From Pseudomonas syringae (GTDB taxonomy: Bacteria > Pseudomonadota > Gammaproteobacteria > Pseudomonadales > Pseudomonadaceae): DNA of 64,000 nucleotides. The notes beneath the pieces are model-generated. The model made no database searches. It was not told the origin of the DNA and saw only the letters and a program-made list of their open reading frames with translations. Each line of letters begins with the position of its first letter. Positions within the stretch are counted from its first letter, which is position 1. Shown here piece after piece: positions 39,545 through 49,557 of the stretch. The translations under genes and the position numbers were made by a program. Location of the stretch: assembly GCF_023278085.1 (NCBI RefSeq), contig NZ_CP066265.1:4110001-4174000 (forward strand). The letters run 5' to 3'.

Positions 39545-39826
39545 TTACTTGTTGATCGAGTCGCTCAGCACTTTGGCTGGTACGAACTTGATAACTTTCT
39601 TGGCAGCGATTTCGATGGCGGCGCCAGTCGAAGGGTTGCGACCGGTACGCGCTGGACGCTCTGCAACTTTCAGTTTGCCGATACCTGGCAAAGTGATTTC
39701 CACGCCGTTTTCCAATTGGTCGGCAACAATTTGGCCCAATTGCTCAAGAGCATTACGCGCGGTGGTTTTTGGCGCGTCGATAGCTTCAGCGATATCGGCG
39801 ATCAATTGGTCTTTAGTAAGAGCCAT
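39545..39826 (-). CDS. hupN: HU-family nucleoid protein
   Basis: 93 aa, a full HU/IHF fold. Starts MALTKDQLIADIAEAIDAPK and has the DNA-wrapping arm with the GRNPSTGAAIEI signature containing the intercalating Pro. GAAGGA lies upstream of the ATG. Pseudomonads have several HU genes; the symbol rests on the sequence type and the neighbourhood of valS, as I recall for P. putida hupN, so the paralogue name is less sure than the family. Confidence 0.93.
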   Translation of the reverse strand: MALTKDQLIADIAEAIDAPKTTARNALEQLGQIVADQLENGVEITLPGIGKLKVAERPARTGRNPSTGAAIEIAAKKVIKFVPAKVLSDSINK

Positions 39827-40219
39827 GGTGGTGTTCCTTCCCTATCAAATTCATTTGGATTGCAGAGCGCAACGTTGGCCAGTAGCCAGGCAAAAAACCT
39901 CGCCAACCGCTAGCAGCCACGATTAATCGCGAAAGTGTAGATACTGAAACCGGGTAATGGTTCGGCCTACGTGTACACAATCTGCATGCTTGACGCGCTA
40001 AGTGCGCAAGACCGCGCAAAACTAGCACAGAGCCGGGCAAATATCCGCTCCTACCTATCCTTTTGGTCAGGTTTTGATGGCAATTGCGCAAAAATCGATC
40101 AGCAAGCGGTGTTCAAACGCGAAAACCAGTCGGATCAAGGCCCGCAGGCACATGCGTGCGTTACACTTGGCGCATTGCAACGAGCTGCACGCTCTTCACC
40201 TTTTTCAGCCGAGAAGTCC
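39827..40219. other. Divergent promoter region of hupN and yejK
   Basis: About 390 bp between two divergent nucleoid-protein genes. It should contain both promoters. The rightward frame open from 39971 has no RBS and no family resemblance until the yejK start; I see no further structure. Confidence 0.4.
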
Positions 40220-41221
40220 ATGCCGATCCGCCATTGCATCGTCCACCTGATCGAGAAGAAACCCGACGGTACGCCCGCTGTTCTCCATGCCCGCGACTCC
40301 GAACTCGCCGAGTCCCAGGCCATCGAGAACATGCTGGCCGACCTCAATGAAAGCTATAACGCCAAACAGGGCAAGGCATGGGGCCTGTTCCATCCTGAGT
40401 CCGGCGCCCATCCTTTCAGCGGCTGGCTGAAAGAATATATCGACGGCGGCAGCGACTTCACGGCGTTCTCGCGGGTGGCCGTCGAGCACCTGCAGAAGCT
40501 CATGGAAGAATCCAACCTGTCAGTGGGTGGCCACGTTCTGTTCGCCCATTATCAGCAGGGCATGACCGACTACCTGGCCATCGCCCTGCTGCACCACAGC
40601 GAAGGCGTGGCAGTGAATGCCGAACTGGACGTGACCCCGTCCCGACACCTCGACCTTGGCCAGTTGCACCTCGCCGCCCGGATCAATATTTCCGAGTGGC
40701 AGAACAACAAGCAGTCCAAGCAGTACATCTCGTTCATCAAAGGCAAGAATGGCAAGAAGGTCTCGGAGTACTTCCGCGACTTCATCGGTTGCCAGGAAGG
40801 CGTGGACGGCCCGGGCGAAACCCGCACCCTGCTCAAGGCGTTCAGTGATTTCGTCGAAAGCGAAGACCTGCCGGAGGACTCGGCGCGCGAGAAGACCAAA
40901 ACACTGGTCGATTACGCCAGCAGCCAGAGCAAGATGGGCGAGCCGATGGGCCTGGAAGAGCTGTCCGAGCTGATCGACGAAGAGCGCCCGCGCGCGTTCT
41001 ATGATCACATTCGCAACAAGGATTACGGCCTGTCTCCGGAAATACCGGCGGACAAGCGCACCCTCAACCAGTTCCGGCGCTTCACTGGCCGCGCAGAAGG
41101 CCTGTCGATCAGTTTTGAAGCCCACCTGCTGGGCGACAAGATCGAATACGACGAGACGGCAGGCACGTTGATCATCAAAGGGCTGCCAACCCAACTGACC
41201 GACCAGTTGAAGCGACGGTAA
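40220..41221 (+). CDS. yejK: Nucleoid-associated protein YejK/NdpA
   Basis: 333 aa from ATG 40220, matching the family length (about 335). Typical features: [17 protein letters not shown] start, [22 protein letters not shown], central [20 protein letters not shown] and the C-terminal [18 protein letters not shown] 37-kDa nucleoid protein of unclear biochemical function. Divergent from hupN, so two nucleoid genes share a control region. The glutaredoxin gene follows 5 bp after the stop. Confidence 0.94.
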   Translation: MPIRHCIVHLIEKKPDGTPAVLHARDSELAESQAIENMLADLNESYNAKQGKAWGLFHPESGAHPFSGWLKEYIDGGSDFTAFSRVAVEHLQKLMEESNLSVGGHVLFAHYQQGMTDYLAIALLHHSEGVAVNAELDVTPSRHLDLGQLHLAARINISEWQNNKQSKQYISFIKGKNGKKVSEYFRDFIGCQEGVDGPGETRTLLKAFSDFVESEDLPEDSAREKTKTLVDYASSQSKMGEPMGLEELSELIDEERPRAFYDHIRNKDYGLSPEIPADKRTLNQFRRFTGRAEGLSISFEAHLLGDKIEYDETAGTLIIKGLPTQLTDQLKRR

Positions 41222-41226
41222 CCCGC

Positions 41227-41577
41227 ATGCTGATGCGTACCCTCAAGAAGTTTGCCCTGATCATGCTGGTCGTGGTCATTTACCAGAACTGGGGCAGGAT
41301 CGAGCATTTCGTCAGTCCTCCCCCAGCCGACGTTGCACACAGCTACAGCCAGGCAAAAGTGGTGATGTACACCACCGACTGGTGCGGTTACTGCAAACAG
41401 ACCCGGCGTTTTCTGGACAGCAAAGGGATTGCGTATCAGGAGTTTGACATCGAGAAGTCCGAAGAAGGCCGCAAGGCCTACGAAGCACTGGGCGGGCGAG
41501 GCATCCCGCTGATCGACGTCAACGGCACCCTGATCCGGGGTTTCGCCCCGGACGAGATCTTGGCGGCGTTGAAGTAA
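41227..41577 (+). CDS. Membrane-anchored glutaredoxin-like protein
   Basis: 116 aa. An N-terminal hydrophobic helix (about 9-22, FALIMLVVVIYQNW) anchors it, leaving a glutaredoxin fold with the redox motif TDWCGYCKQ (Cys53, Cys56), then the cis-Pro loop GGRGIPLIDVNG. Probably faces the periplasm if the helix acts as a signal anchor, which would suit a thiol-disulfide role (inference). Follows yejK by 5 bp and is likely cotranscribed. Confidence 0.9.
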   Translation: MLMRTLKKFALIMLVVVIYQNWGRIEHFVSPPPADVAHSYSQAKVVMYTTDWCGYCKQTRRFLDSKGIAYQEFDIEKSEEGRKAYEALGGRGIPLIDVNGTLIRGFAPDEILAALK

Positions 41578-41639
41578 CCCCACCTGGCTATCATGCCAAC
41601 GCTCCGCGTCCTCTCTGTGACGCAGAGCGTCATCGAACG

Positions 41640-42572
41640 TCAGCGCTTCTCGATCCGATACCCCATTCTTGGGAAGTGTACGTGCACGACACCCGCACGA
41701 TCGTCCTCGCGGCGCAGGATCAGTTCTTCGCACCCGGTAAATACCAGCTCACCCTCAACCGCTTCGACGCCATAGTCGACTGCAGACACCGCAACCTTGT
41801 CGCCTGCCTTGAAGCCGTTCGGATCGACGAAAGCTTCATCGGGCAGCGGCGCAGGCGTTGCGTTCCTGGCAATCTCGATGGCATCGGCCGAACTCAGGTC
41901 GGTAAAGCTGCCATGACCAAACCCCAGCACGCGACCCAGCCAGGCACTGACACTTGGATACTCATCGACAAATGGCGCAGTCACCGGCGTCTGCTTGAGG
42001 AACCACAGCGTGTGGGCAACTGAAAAGTCGGCGATGGAAGGTTGGCCGAACAGGAAATCGCCACCGCGCGACAGCTGCAATTCCAGCCGTGACATGAGCG
42101 TCGGCCACTGGTGTTTGACCTGCTCGACTGGCGGGCGCGACGCAGTACCACCGTTGAACAGCGTGGAACGGTCGGCGACGAATGCCTTGGCGGCGTCGGG
42201 CGGCACTTTGGCGAAGCGCACAGCCATCGATTCAGGCTGAAACACCAGGCTCACGGCATGCAGGAACAGCACCGAATCGGCCCACGCCGCCAGACCGGCA
42301 ACCGCAAATTCCTGACCTTGCGGAAAAAACGCGGGCGAAGCCTTTTCCTGCTCCAGACGCCGCGCCATCAATGCGGTATCGCAGTAGATATCCGCACCGG
42401 CCTGCAACACCGGCGTTCTGCGATAGCCGCCGGTCAACGCAGTCAGGTCAGGCTTGGGCATGATCGAAGGGATGGTCACCGAACGCCATGTGAGGCCTTT
42501 GAAGCCCAGCATCAGACGGGCTTTTTCGGCGAACAGCGACGTGGGGTAATGGTGAAGAATCAGTTCGGACAT
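41640..42572 (-). CDS. Glutathione S-transferase family protein
   Basis: 310 aa. N-terminal thioredoxin-like domain (ILHHYPTSLFAEKARLMLGFKGLTWRSV, then TPVLQAGADIYCDTALMARRLE), followed by an all-helical C-terminal domain with the late GQPSIADFSVAHTLWFL motif. The extra C-terminal about 80 residues form a beta-rich tail not usual for GSTs. Substrate unknown. Its own unit on the minus strand; a relic of a palindromic repeat lies just past its stop. Confidence 0.9.
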   Translation of the reverse strand: MSELILHHYPTSLFAEKARLMLGFKGLTWRSVTIPSIMPKPDLTALTGGYRRTPVLQAGADIYCDTALMARRLEQEKASPAFFPQGQEFAVAGLAAWADSVLFLHAVSLVFQPESMAVRFAKVPPDAAKAFVADRSTLFNGGTASRPPVEQVKHQWPTLMSRLELQLSRGGDFLFGQPSIADFSVAHTLWFLKQTPVTAPFVDEYPSVSAWLGRVLGFGHGSFTDLSSADAIEIARNATPAPLPDEAFVDPNGFKAGDKVAVSAVDYGVEAVEGELVFTGCEELILRREDDRAGVVHVHFPRMGYRIEKR

Positions 42573-42636
42573 GTTCAGCCTCTGCGCACGTGGAAAGCCG
42601 ACAGCTTAACCCCGTGCGCCCTGCCCGCCCACAGAC

Positions 42637-42978
42637 TCAAACTGATGGCGCAGCATCACGCTCGTGAATCGGCGATCTGGCGTAGCTGGCAGCCAGCGCT
42701 TCCTTGGCGCTCTTCCTCAGTTTCTTGATCAGGCGCTCGTGACGCAACGCCTCTCCCTTGCTGGGCCACTGCTCGACATACACCAGCGCCATCGCCGGGC
42801 TGGAACAGAAAAAGCGCGCGCCCTTGCCATTTTGATGCGCGGCAAAACGCCGTTGCGGATCGTCGCTGATGCCGCAGTACAGCGAGCCGTTGGCAGCCCG
42901 CACCAGATAAACGTACCAGGGTTTGCCAGCGGCCTGCTCGGCAGCAGGGGGTGCGGCTGAGGCTTGAGCGTCAGGCAC
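42637..42978 (-). CDS. GIY-YIG nuclease superfamily protein
   Basis: 113 aa, a UvrC-like small GIY-YIG domain of the UPF0213/YhbQ kind. Signature pieces: [36 protein letters not shown] and the conserved late Glu region ([23 protein letters not shown]). A Pro/Ala-rich N-terminal tail precedes the domain. The start overlaps the stop of the upstream NTF2-like gene by 8 bp, so the two are coupled. DNA substrate unknown. Confidence 0.92.
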   Translation of the reverse strand: MPDAQASAAPPAAEQAAGKPWYVYLVRAANGSLYCGISDDPQRRFAAHQNGKGARFFCSSPAMALVYVEQWPSKGEALRHERLIKKLRKSAKEALAASYARSPIHERDAAPSV

Positions 42979-43462
42979 GGCGACTCTCGGTAAAGGCTTG
43001 GAGGCCCTTGAGCGCCTGGGTGCGCACGGCGTTGCGGACCAGCGGTGTCCAGCCGAGCAACAGGCCTTTCAAGCCCAGCGCCTGTCGCGACCAGCGCCAC
43101 ATATCGAAATGATCGCGATGCTCGCAAATCTTGCCATCGCGAAACACGAAGCGCGCCTGAATATCATTGACCACCGTGCGCCCGGTCTGGCTGAACAGAT
43201 AGGTTGCCACCCAGTGGGCGCTACCGGTGCGGTCATCAGCACGCACCTGATCGAAGACCACCGAGAAATGCTTGGCCCGGGAAGTCAGCATGCGCCACAT
43301 GTCGCCCACCTGAGGCCCGCGCAGTTCGCCGAATGCAGGATCACTGAACACGACGTCGTCGGTGTAACAGGCGCTCATCGCCTCGGCATCCAGCTGCGCG
43401 AACGCCTCATAAAAGCGAGTGATCAGCGCACTGTTGGCCTGACTCTGTTCTTCGTAGCTCAT
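42971..43462 (-). CDS. NTF2-like (SnoaL-type) protein
   Basis: 163 aa from ATG 43462, chosen because AAGGGA lies 9 bases upstream; ATG 43495 would add 11 residues. A small alpha+beta cone fold: [38 protein letters not shown], then [23 protein letters not shown]. Such proteins are isomerases, hydrolases or ligand-binding proteins; no specific reaction can be given. Overlaps the GIY-YIG gene. Confidence 0.9.
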   Translation of the reverse strand: MSYEEQSQANSALITRFYEAFAQLDAEAMSACYTDDVVFSDPAFGELRGPQVGDMWRMLTSRAKHFSVVFDQVRADDRTGSAHWVATYLFSQTGRTVVNDIQARFVFRDGKICEHRDHFDMWRWSRQALGLKGLLLGWTPLVRNAVRTQALKGLQAFTESRRA

Positions 43463-43537
43463 GCGTGCAAATCCCTTGGCGAAAGATGCGTGCACGATAA
43501 GCGGCGCAGCGAAAAATGGCGAGCGGTTGATGGCGCA

Positions 43538-43996
43538 TCAGCCATCCGACTGCTGCCTGTCGAGATAACGGTTTCGCGCAGCGCTGAACGCTTCCGCGTT
43601 CTCAATGACCCACGTCCACAGTGGAATCATCTGCACCAGCAGCCCCATACCCAGTTCAGTCAACGAGTACTCCACTCGCAGAGGCTTCTCGCGGTAGTCG
43701 TGGCGGGTGATCAGCCCATCCTGTTCAAGCTGACGCAACGTATGGGTGAGCATGCGCTGGGTCACACCGTGCAACGTTCTGCGCAATTCGGCATGCCGCA
43801 ACGGGCTGCTCACACCCAGGGCATGCACCACCCCCAACGACCACCGATTACCTGCGTGGCCGAGAATGTCTCGCTTGAGACCATCCTCGTCATCGCTGAG
43901 CGCAGCACAGGCCGCTTCGGAGCGTCTTATCACTTCCTGCGCGTCCAGACCGCCCGGTATCACCGATGTGCCTACTTTTTGTCTATCGACAGGCAT
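43538..43996 (-). CDS. HxlR-family transcriptional regulator
   Basis: 152 aa winged-helix protein. HxlR signature: LGHAGNRWSLGVVHALGVSSPLRHAELRRTLHGVTQRMLTHTLRQLEQDGLI, then RVEYSLTELGMGLL. Members often sense reactive electrophiles or redox state and repress a divergent reductase gene. Here the divergent NmrA-type reductase starts only 48 bp away, so it is the likely target. The C-terminal helix ends early but looks complete. Confidence 0.93.
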   Translation of the reverse strand: MPVDRQKVGTSVIPGGLDAQEVIRRSEAACAALSDDEDGLKRDILGHAGNRWSLGVVHALGVSSPLRHAELRRTLHGVTQRMLTHTLRQLEQDGLITRHDYREKPLRVEYSLTELGMGLLVQMIPLWTWVIENAEAFSAARNRYLDRQQSDG

Positions 43997-44044
43997 GCCA
44001 GCATCTCTCCCGCCTGAACTGAAAGGCTATCCAAAGGAGTCACC

Positions 44045-44983
44045 ATGCAAGCCGATAACGCAAACGTCAAACAACGTATTCTGGTGCTGGGTGCAGGAGA
44101 GCTGGGGCTCGCCGTGTTACGCGGGTTAGCCGGAAAAGCCGGAGAACATGGTTTGCGCATTGCCGTGCTGTTGCGCCAGAGTGCTGCGAATACTGAGAAC
44201 GCGGCAAAACACCTGGAAATCGAAGAAATCCGCGCGCTGGACATTGCCATCGAAACGGCCGATCTGGTCGCTGCCAGCGTGGAAGAACTTGCCGCTGTCA
44301 TGGCGCGCTACGACACGGTGATCAGTTGTGTGGGTTTTGCCGCTGGACGCGGCACGCAGCGCAAACTGACCGAAGCGGTGCTAAAGGCAGGTGTGAAGCG
44401 TTACTTCCCATGGCAGTTCGGAGTCGACTACGACCTCATAGGTCGGGGCAGCCCGCAGGACCTGTTCGATGAGCAGCTTGATGTGCGAGACATGCTGCGC
44501 GCCCAGCAGCACACCGAATGGGTGATCGTTTCGACCGGCATGTTCACCAGTTTCCTGTTCGAACCAGCGTTTGGTGTCGTCGACCTGAACGCCGGGCGGG
44601 TCAATGCGCTGGGCAGCCTGAACACCGCCGTGACGGTCACCACTCCAGAAGACATCGGCAGACTGACGGCTGCCATCGTCGTGCATGAGCCACGTATCGT
44701 GAATCAGGTGGTGTACACCGCCGGCGACACATTGACGTACGCCGAGCTGGCCGATCTTGTCGAACGTGTCACAGGACGCAGTATCGAGCGCTGTGAATGG
44801 AGTGTTGCGCAGCTGCAGACGGAGCTGGCGGCAATGCCGGATGACCCTCTGCGCAAGTATCGGGCGGTTTTTGCCATGGGCCGAGGGGTGGCATGGGACA
44901 TCGGCCACACCTACAACGCCGAACACGGGTTAAGCGTTACCAGTGCCGAACACTGGGCGCAGGCAAATCTGGCTCACACCTGA
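44045..44983 (+). CDS. NmrA-like / aromatic alcohol reductase family oxidoreductase
   Basis: 312 aa. N-terminal Rossmann fold with ILVLGAGELGLAVLRGLAG; later VKRYFPWQFGVDYD and TGMFTSFLFEPAFGVVD resemble the isoflavone-reductase/NmrA group of atypical short-chain dehydrogenases. Probably NADP(H)-dependent; substrate not deducible. AAGGAG sits 6 bases before the ATG. Divergent from the HxlR regulator, which likely controls it. Confidence 0.88.
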   Translation: MQADNANVKQRILVLGAGELGLAVLRGLAGKAGEHGLRIAVLLRQSAANTENAAKHLEIEEIRALDIAIETADLVAASVEELAAVMARYDTVISCVGFAAGRGTQRKLTEAVLKAGVKRYFPWQFGVDYDLIGRGSPQDLFDEQLDVRDMLRAQQHTEWVIVSTGMFTSFLFEPAFGVVDLNAGRVNALGSLNTAVTVTTPEDIGRLTAAIVVHEPRIVNQVVYTAGDTLTYAELADLVERVTGRSIERCEWSVAQLQTELAAMPDDPLRKYRAVFAMGRGVAWDIGHTYNAEHGLSVTSAEHWAQANLAHT

Positions 44984-45024
44984 ACAGCACAAGCCCGGTC
45001 CGCATGATCATAAATCATCGGCAC

Positions 45025-46254
45025 TCACACCTTCTCGCTGCTCACCTGCACATGCAACGCCCGACCTGCACACAGCCCGGCGATCATCGCGCCGATGCCC
45101 AGTACCGCGAAGATCCAGCCAATCGCGTTCCAGCTGCCGGTCATGTCATGGACCACGCCGACCGCAAACGGGCCGGTCGAGGCGATGGTATAGCCGAAAC
45201 CCTGCGCCATGCTCGACAGGTTGGCTGCTACGTGAGAGTCACGTGAGCGCAGGACGATCAGCGCCAGCGCCAGGCTGAAGGTGCCGCCCTGCCCGATCCC
45301 CAGCAGAATCGCCCAGCCCCACAGCCCGCCAAGCGGCGCGTACAGGCAGCCGAACAGACCGGTCAGGGTCAGCGACATGACCAGCATGATCGCCAGGCGC
45401 TGATCCTTGCCGCGTGTGGCCAGGTACGGTATGGCCAACGCGCTGACGACTTGCGCAATGATCGAGCCGGACAGCAGCAGACCGGCCTCGGTCGGCGTCA
45501 TGCCACGGCCAATGAGGATGGATGGCAGCCAGCCGAAGACGATGTACGACAGCGACGATTGCAGGCCCATGTACAACGTGACCTGCCAGGCCAGTGGATC
45601 ACGCAGCAGACCGCGCACTCGATAGACGTCGCGATGCGTGCCATGTACTTCACGTGTTTGCGGATACCAGAACAGCGCGGCGATCAGTGCCGGAATCAGC
45701 CAGAAACCCAGGCCAATCTGCCAGCTTCCATCGAAGTACTGACTCAGCGGCACCGCCGAACCGGCGGCAATCGCCGCCCCCAGGCACAGCGCCATGGTGT
45801 AGACGCCCGTCATGGCACCGGCCTTGTGCGGGAAATCACGCTTGACGATACCTGGCAGCAGCACGCCGATAACGCCAATACTGGCACCTGCCAGCAAACT
45901 GCCGGAGAACAGCCCGACTTCGCCAAACAGGCTGCGCAACGCCAGGCCCGCGGCCAGGGTCAGGAGCACCATCAGCACCACGCGTTCGCTGCCGAAGCGG
46001 CGGGCCAGAATCGGCGCCAGTGGTGCGAACAGGCCCAGACACAGCACCGGCAAGGTGGTCAGCAAACCGGCTTCGGCAGCCGACATGCCAAGGCTGTCGG
46101 ACACGTCGTTGAGCAACGGTGCAATGCTGGACAAGGCGGGACGCAGATTGAGCGCGACCAGCACCAGACCCAGCAGCAAAAGCCAGGGGCGTTTCAGAAC
46201 AGGATGGGCTTGAGCAGAATTCGCTTGGGGGCTGGTTTGAGCCTTGGCAGTCAT
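45025..46254 (-). CDS. MFS transporter, CynX/NimT family
   Basis: 409 aa with about 12 hydrophobic segments. The early motif LVALNLRPALSSIAPLLNDV is the hallmark of the CynX/NimT (cyanate or 2-nitroimidazole) branch of the major facilitator superfamily; PLAPILARRFGSERVVLM is the loop 2-3 motif. Likely an exporter or organic-ion carrier in the inner membrane. A hydrophilic 20-residue N-tail precedes the first helix. Stands alone, convergent with the NmrA gene. Confidence 0.92.
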   Translation of the reverse strand: MTAKAQTSPQANSAQAHPVLKRPWLLLLGLVLVALNLRPALSSIAPLLNDVSDSLGMSAAEAGLLTTLPVLCLGLFAPLAPILARRFGSERVVLMVLLTLAAGLALRSLFGEVGLFSGSLLAGASIGVIGVLLPGIVKRDFPHKAGAMTGVYTMALCLGAAIAAGSAVPLSQYFDGSWQIGLGFWLIPALIAALFWYPQTREVHGTHRDVYRVRGLLRDPLAWQVTLYMGLQSSLSYIVFGWLPSILIGRGMTPTEAGLLLSGSIIAQVVSALAIPYLATRGKDQRLAIMLVMSLTLTGLFGCLYAPLGGLWGWAILLGIGQGGTFSLALALIVLRSRDSHVAANLSSMAQGFGYTIASTGPFAVGVVHDMTGSWNAIGWIFAVLGIGAMIAGLCAGRALHVQVSSEKV

Positions 46255-46375
46255 CGGTTTCTCGGTAATCAGGTATGTCGACCCGTTTCAGGGGGGCGGT
46301 ATCCTGTTGGAGAATCATCTTGAATACAAGGTTCAGCTGAAATTGCCTGCCGGAAGAACGGCAAGACAAGGCCGT

Positions 46376-46403
46376 AAAAAAACCGGGCGCCTGGCCCGGT
46401 TTC
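46376..46403 (-). terminator. Terminator of the aap operon
   Basis: On the minus strand a 9-bp stem (AAACCGGGC / GCCCGGTTT) with a 5-base loop is followed by a run of seven U, 20 bp after the aapP stop. Confidence 0.75.
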
Positions 46404-46422
46404 TTGTGCAGCAGCTACTGAC

Positions 46423-47187
46423 TCAGTGAATGATCTGGCTGAGGAACAGCTTGGTACGGTCACTCTGCGGATTGTCGAAGAAGTCGTTCGGCGCAGCCTG
46501 TTCGACGATTTCGCCTTTGTCCATGAAGATCACGCGGTTAGCCACGGTGCGGGCAAAACCCATTTCGTGGGTTACGCAGAGCATGGTCATGCCCTCTTCT
46601 GCCAGACCGACCATGGTGTCCAGTACCTCTTTCACCATTTCCGGGTCGAGTGCCGAGGTCGGCTCGTCGAACAGCATGATTTTCGGCTTCATGCACAAGG
46701 CACGGGCAATCGCTACACGCTGCTGCTGACCGCCGGAAAGCTGGCCCGGAAACTTGTGGGCCTGCTCCGGAATACGCACACGCTCCAGATAGTGCATGGC
46801 GATTTCTTCAGCCTTCTTCTTCGGCATCTTGCGCACCCACATCGGTGCCAGCGTGCAGTTCTGCAGGATGGTCAGGTGCGGGAACAGATTGAAGTGCTGA
46901 AACACCATGCCGACTTCACGGCGGATGGTTTCGATCTGCTTCAGGTCGGAAGTCAGCTCGGTGCCATCGACAACGATACGGCCTTGCTGATGCTCTTCCA
47001 GACGGTTGAGGCAGCGAATGGTGGTGGACTTGCCCGAGCCCGACGGGCCGCACAGCACGATACGCTCGCCCTGACGCACGTTCAGGTTGATGTCCTTGAG
47101 CACATGGAACTGGCCGTACCACTTATGGACGCCCTCCATGCGGATCATGCCTTCAGCGCCCAGGGGCTTATTGATAACTTCACTCAT
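46423..47187 (-). CDS. aapP: Amino-acid ABC transporter ATP-binding protein
   Basis: 254 aa from the ATG at 47187 (AGGAG upstream; a GTG one codon before is possible). Walker [11 protein letters not shown], signature [15 protein letters not shown], Walker [16 protein letters not shown]. The polar amino-acid (GlnQ/AapP) branch is clear from [18 protein letters not shown]. Energises uptake by AapQM. Last gene of aapJ-aapQ-aapM-aapP, all on the minus strand. Confidence 0.95.
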   Translation of the reverse strand: MSEVINKPLGAEGMIRMEGVHKWYGQFHVLKDINLNVRQGERIVLCGPSGSGKSTTIRCLNRLEEHQQGRIVVDGTELTSDLKQIETIRREVGMVFQHFNLFPHLTILQNCTLAPMWVRKMPKKKAEEIAMHYLERVRIPEQAHKFPGQLSGGQQQRVAIARALCMKPKIMLFDEPTSALDPEMVKEVLDTMVGLAEEGMTMLCVTHEMGFARTVANRVIFMDKGEIVEQAAPNDFFDNPQSDRTKLFLSQIIH

Positions 47188-47197
47188 CACAAAACTC

Positions 47198-48295
47198 CTA
47201 ACGCTTGTGGCCTGTGTCCAGCTTATGTTCCAAATGCATGGAATAGCGGGACATACCGAAACAGAAGATCCAGAACACCAGGGCCGCGAAGACGTAGCCT
47301 TCGGTGGCCATACCCAGCCAGGCTGGGTCGGCGGTGGCTTGTTTGACGCTGTTGAGCAGGTCGAACAGGCCGATAATGATCACCAGGCTGGTGTCTTTGA
47401 ACAAGGCAATGAAGGTGTTGACGATGCCGGGAATGACCATCTTCAACGCCTGCGGCAGAATCACCAGACCCATGCTGCGCCAGTAGCCGAGGCCCATCGC
47501 CGAGGCCGCTTCGTACTGGCCTTTAGGGATGGCCTGCATGCCACCACGCACCACTTCGGCAATGTACGCCGACTGGAACAGGATGACGCCGATCAGTGCC
47601 CGCAGCAGTTTGTCGAAGTTCATGCCTTCAGGCATGAACAGCGGCAGCATCACCGAAGACATGAACAGCACCGTGATCAAGGGCACGCCGCGCCAGAACT
47701 CGATGAACGTCACACACACCACCCGCACAGCGGGCATGTTGGAACGACGGCCGAGCGCCAGCAGGATACCCAACGGCAAGGCACCGACGATACCCACGGT
47801 GGCAATCACCAGGGTCAGCATCAGACCGCCCCACTGGCTGGTCGGTACGTTGGTCAGACCGAACGCGCCGCCGTGCAGCAGATAGAACGCGACAACCGGG
47901 TAGATGACCAGGAAGCAGATGCCGTAGACAGCCTTGCGCGGAAACTTCGAGATGAACAGCGGCGCAGCACCGACAATCGCCAGGATTGCGGTCAGATCGA
48001 CCCTCCAGCGCAGCTCATTGGGAAAGTAGCCGTACATGAACTGACCGAAACGCTGCTCGATGAACACCCAGCAGGCGCCCGCCTTGGTGCAGTCTTCCTT
48101 GGTCGTGCCGATCCAGTTGGCGTCCAGCAAGGCCCAACTGAGAATCGGCGGCACGATCAGGTAGATCAGATACAGCGAGAACAGGGTCAGCAGGGTGTTG
48201 ATCCAGCTGGAGAACAGGTTCTGCCGCATCCACGCGACCGGGCCGAACACTTTGCCCGGTGGTGGCATATCAGGTTTGAAAGTATGAGTTGTCAT
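47198..48295 (-). CDS. aapM: Amino-acid ABC transporter permease AapM
   Basis: 365 aa inner-membrane permease. The EAA loop appears as [23 protein letters not shown], preceded by the conserved [24 protein letters not shown] typical of HisM/AapM permeases. The long N-terminal part with extra helices ([19 protein letters not shown]) is usual for AapM. Forms the channel with AapQ. Ten bases separate it from aapQ and from aapP. Confidence 0.95.
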   Translation of the reverse strand: MTTHTFKPDMPPPGKVFGPVAWMRQNLFSSWINTLLTLFSLYLIYLIVPPILSWALLDANWIGTTKEDCTKAGACWVFIEQRFGQFMYGYFPNELRWRVDLTAILAIVGAAPLFISKFPRKAVYGICFLVIYPVVAFYLLHGGAFGLTNVPTSQWGGLMLTLVIATVGIVGALPLGILLALGRRSNMPAVRVVCVTFIEFWRGVPLITVLFMSSVMLPLFMPEGMNFDKLLRALIGVILFQSAYIAEVVRGGMQAIPKGQYEAASAMGLGYWRSMGLVILPQALKMVIPGIVNTFIALFKDTSLVIIIGLFDLLNSVKQATADPAWLGMATEGYVFAALVFWIFCFGMSRYSMHLEHKLDTGHKR

Positions 48296-48305
48296 GCGCG
48301 TTTCC

Positions 48306-49487
48306 TCACCGCTCGATCAGCGCAATGCGCTTGTTGTACCAGTTCATCAGCATGGAGATGCTGATACTGATCGCCAGGTACACACTCATGGTGATGGCAA
48401 TGACTTCAATCGCCTGCCCGGTCTGGTTGAGTACCGTACCGGCAAACAGGGAAACCATTTCCGGATAACCGATGGCCGCTGCCAGCGACGAGTTCTTCGC
48501 CAGGTTCAGGAACTGACTGGTCAACGGCGGGATGATCACTCGCAGAGCCTGCGGAATGATGACCTTGCGCAGCGTCGGCCCAGGACGAAGACCCAGAGAG
48601 CGGGCGGCTTCGGTCTGACCGTGACTGACGGACTTGATGCCCGAACGCACGATTTCAGCAATGAATGCTGCGGTGTAGATGGTCAGTGCCAGGGTCAGGG
48701 AAATCAGCTCGGGAATCAGTACCCAGCCACCTGAAAAGTTGAAGCCTTTGAGCTGCGGCAGCTCCCAATGCACCGGGCTGCCGAAGATCAGCACGCTCAG
48801 GCCCGGAATCACCAGCAACAACGCCAGGCCGACCCAGAACTTGTGGAACGGCTGGCCGGTGGCCTCGAAACGCTTGTTGGCCCAGCGCACCATCATCACG
48901 ATCGCGATCACCGCGACAACGATGCTGATAAGGAACGCCCAGGCACCTTCGGCAGGCAAGGCTCTGGGCATATTGAGCCCACGGCTGCTGACGAAGAACA
49001 TGTCCAGATAGCCATGCGCCTGACGCGGACCTGGCAGCGTGAGGAATACGGCGGTGTACCAGAACAGGATTTGCAGCAGTGGCGGAATGTTGCGGAAGAC
49101 TTCGACATAAACGGTGGCCAGCTTGCTGATCATCCAGTTCGGAGACAGGCGAGCGACACCAATGACAAAGCCCAGCAAAGTGGCCAGAACAATACCGATC
49201 ACCGACACCAGCAAGGTGTTCAGCAAGCCGATGACGAACACACGGGCATAAGTGTCCGATTCGGTGTAGTCGATCAGGTGCTGGGCAATACCGAAACCGG
49301 CACTGTTCTCAAGAAAACCGAAACCCGAGGTAATACCACGGTGTTGCAGGTTGGTCTGGGTGTTATCAAAGATGAACCAGCCCAACGAGATCACCGCCAC
49401 AACGGTGATGATCTGAAATAACCACGCGCGCACTTTCGGATCGCTCAGCGTGAGCTTTTGCTTGGGTGCGACGATTTGCTTTTCCAT
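48306..49487 (-). CDS. aapQ: Amino-acid ABC transporter permease AapQ
   Basis: 393 aa. Permease partner of AapM with EAARSLGLRPGPTLRKVIIPQALRV as the EAA loop and VYVEVFRNIPPLLQILFWYTAVFLTLPGPRQA as the family block. The N-terminal helix (VRAWLFQIITVVAVISLGWFIF) and a periplasmic insert match AapQ. An intercistronic hairpin separates it from aapJ, probably lowering permease relative to binding-protein output. Confidence 0.95.
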   Translation of the reverse strand: MEKQIVAPKQKLTLSDPKVRAWLFQIITVVAVISLGWFIFDNTQTNLQHRGITSGFGFLENSAGFGIAQHLIDYTESDTYARVFVIGLLNTLLVSVIGIVLATLLGFVIGVARLSPNWMISKLATVYVEVFRNIPPLLQILFWYTAVFLTLPGPRQAHGYLDMFFVSSRGLNMPRALPAEGAWAFLISIVVAVIAIVMMVRWANKRFEATGQPFHKFWVGLALLLVIPGLSVLIFGSPVHWELPQLKGFNFSGGWVLIPELISLTLALTIYTAAFIAEIVRSGIKSVSHGQTEAARSLGLRPGPTLRKVIIPQALRVIIPPLTSQFLNLAKNSSLAAAIGYPEMVSLFAGTVLNQTGQAIEVIAITMSVYLAISISISMLMNWYNKRIALIER

Positions 49488-49518
49488 GAAAGGCCCCAGG
49501 AAAAATCCAACAGAACAA

Positions 49519-49548
49519 CGCCCGACAGGCTGAGAAGCCTGTCGGGCG
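49519..49548 (-). terminator. Intercistronic hairpin between aapJ and aapQ
   Basis: Perfect 12-bp stem CGCCCGACAGGC / GCCTGTCGGGCG with a 6-base loop in the 70-bp gap. No long U run follows, so it looks like an attenuator or mRNA-stabilising stem rather than a full stop. Confidence 0.65.
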
Positions 49549-49557
49549 CCGGGTCAA

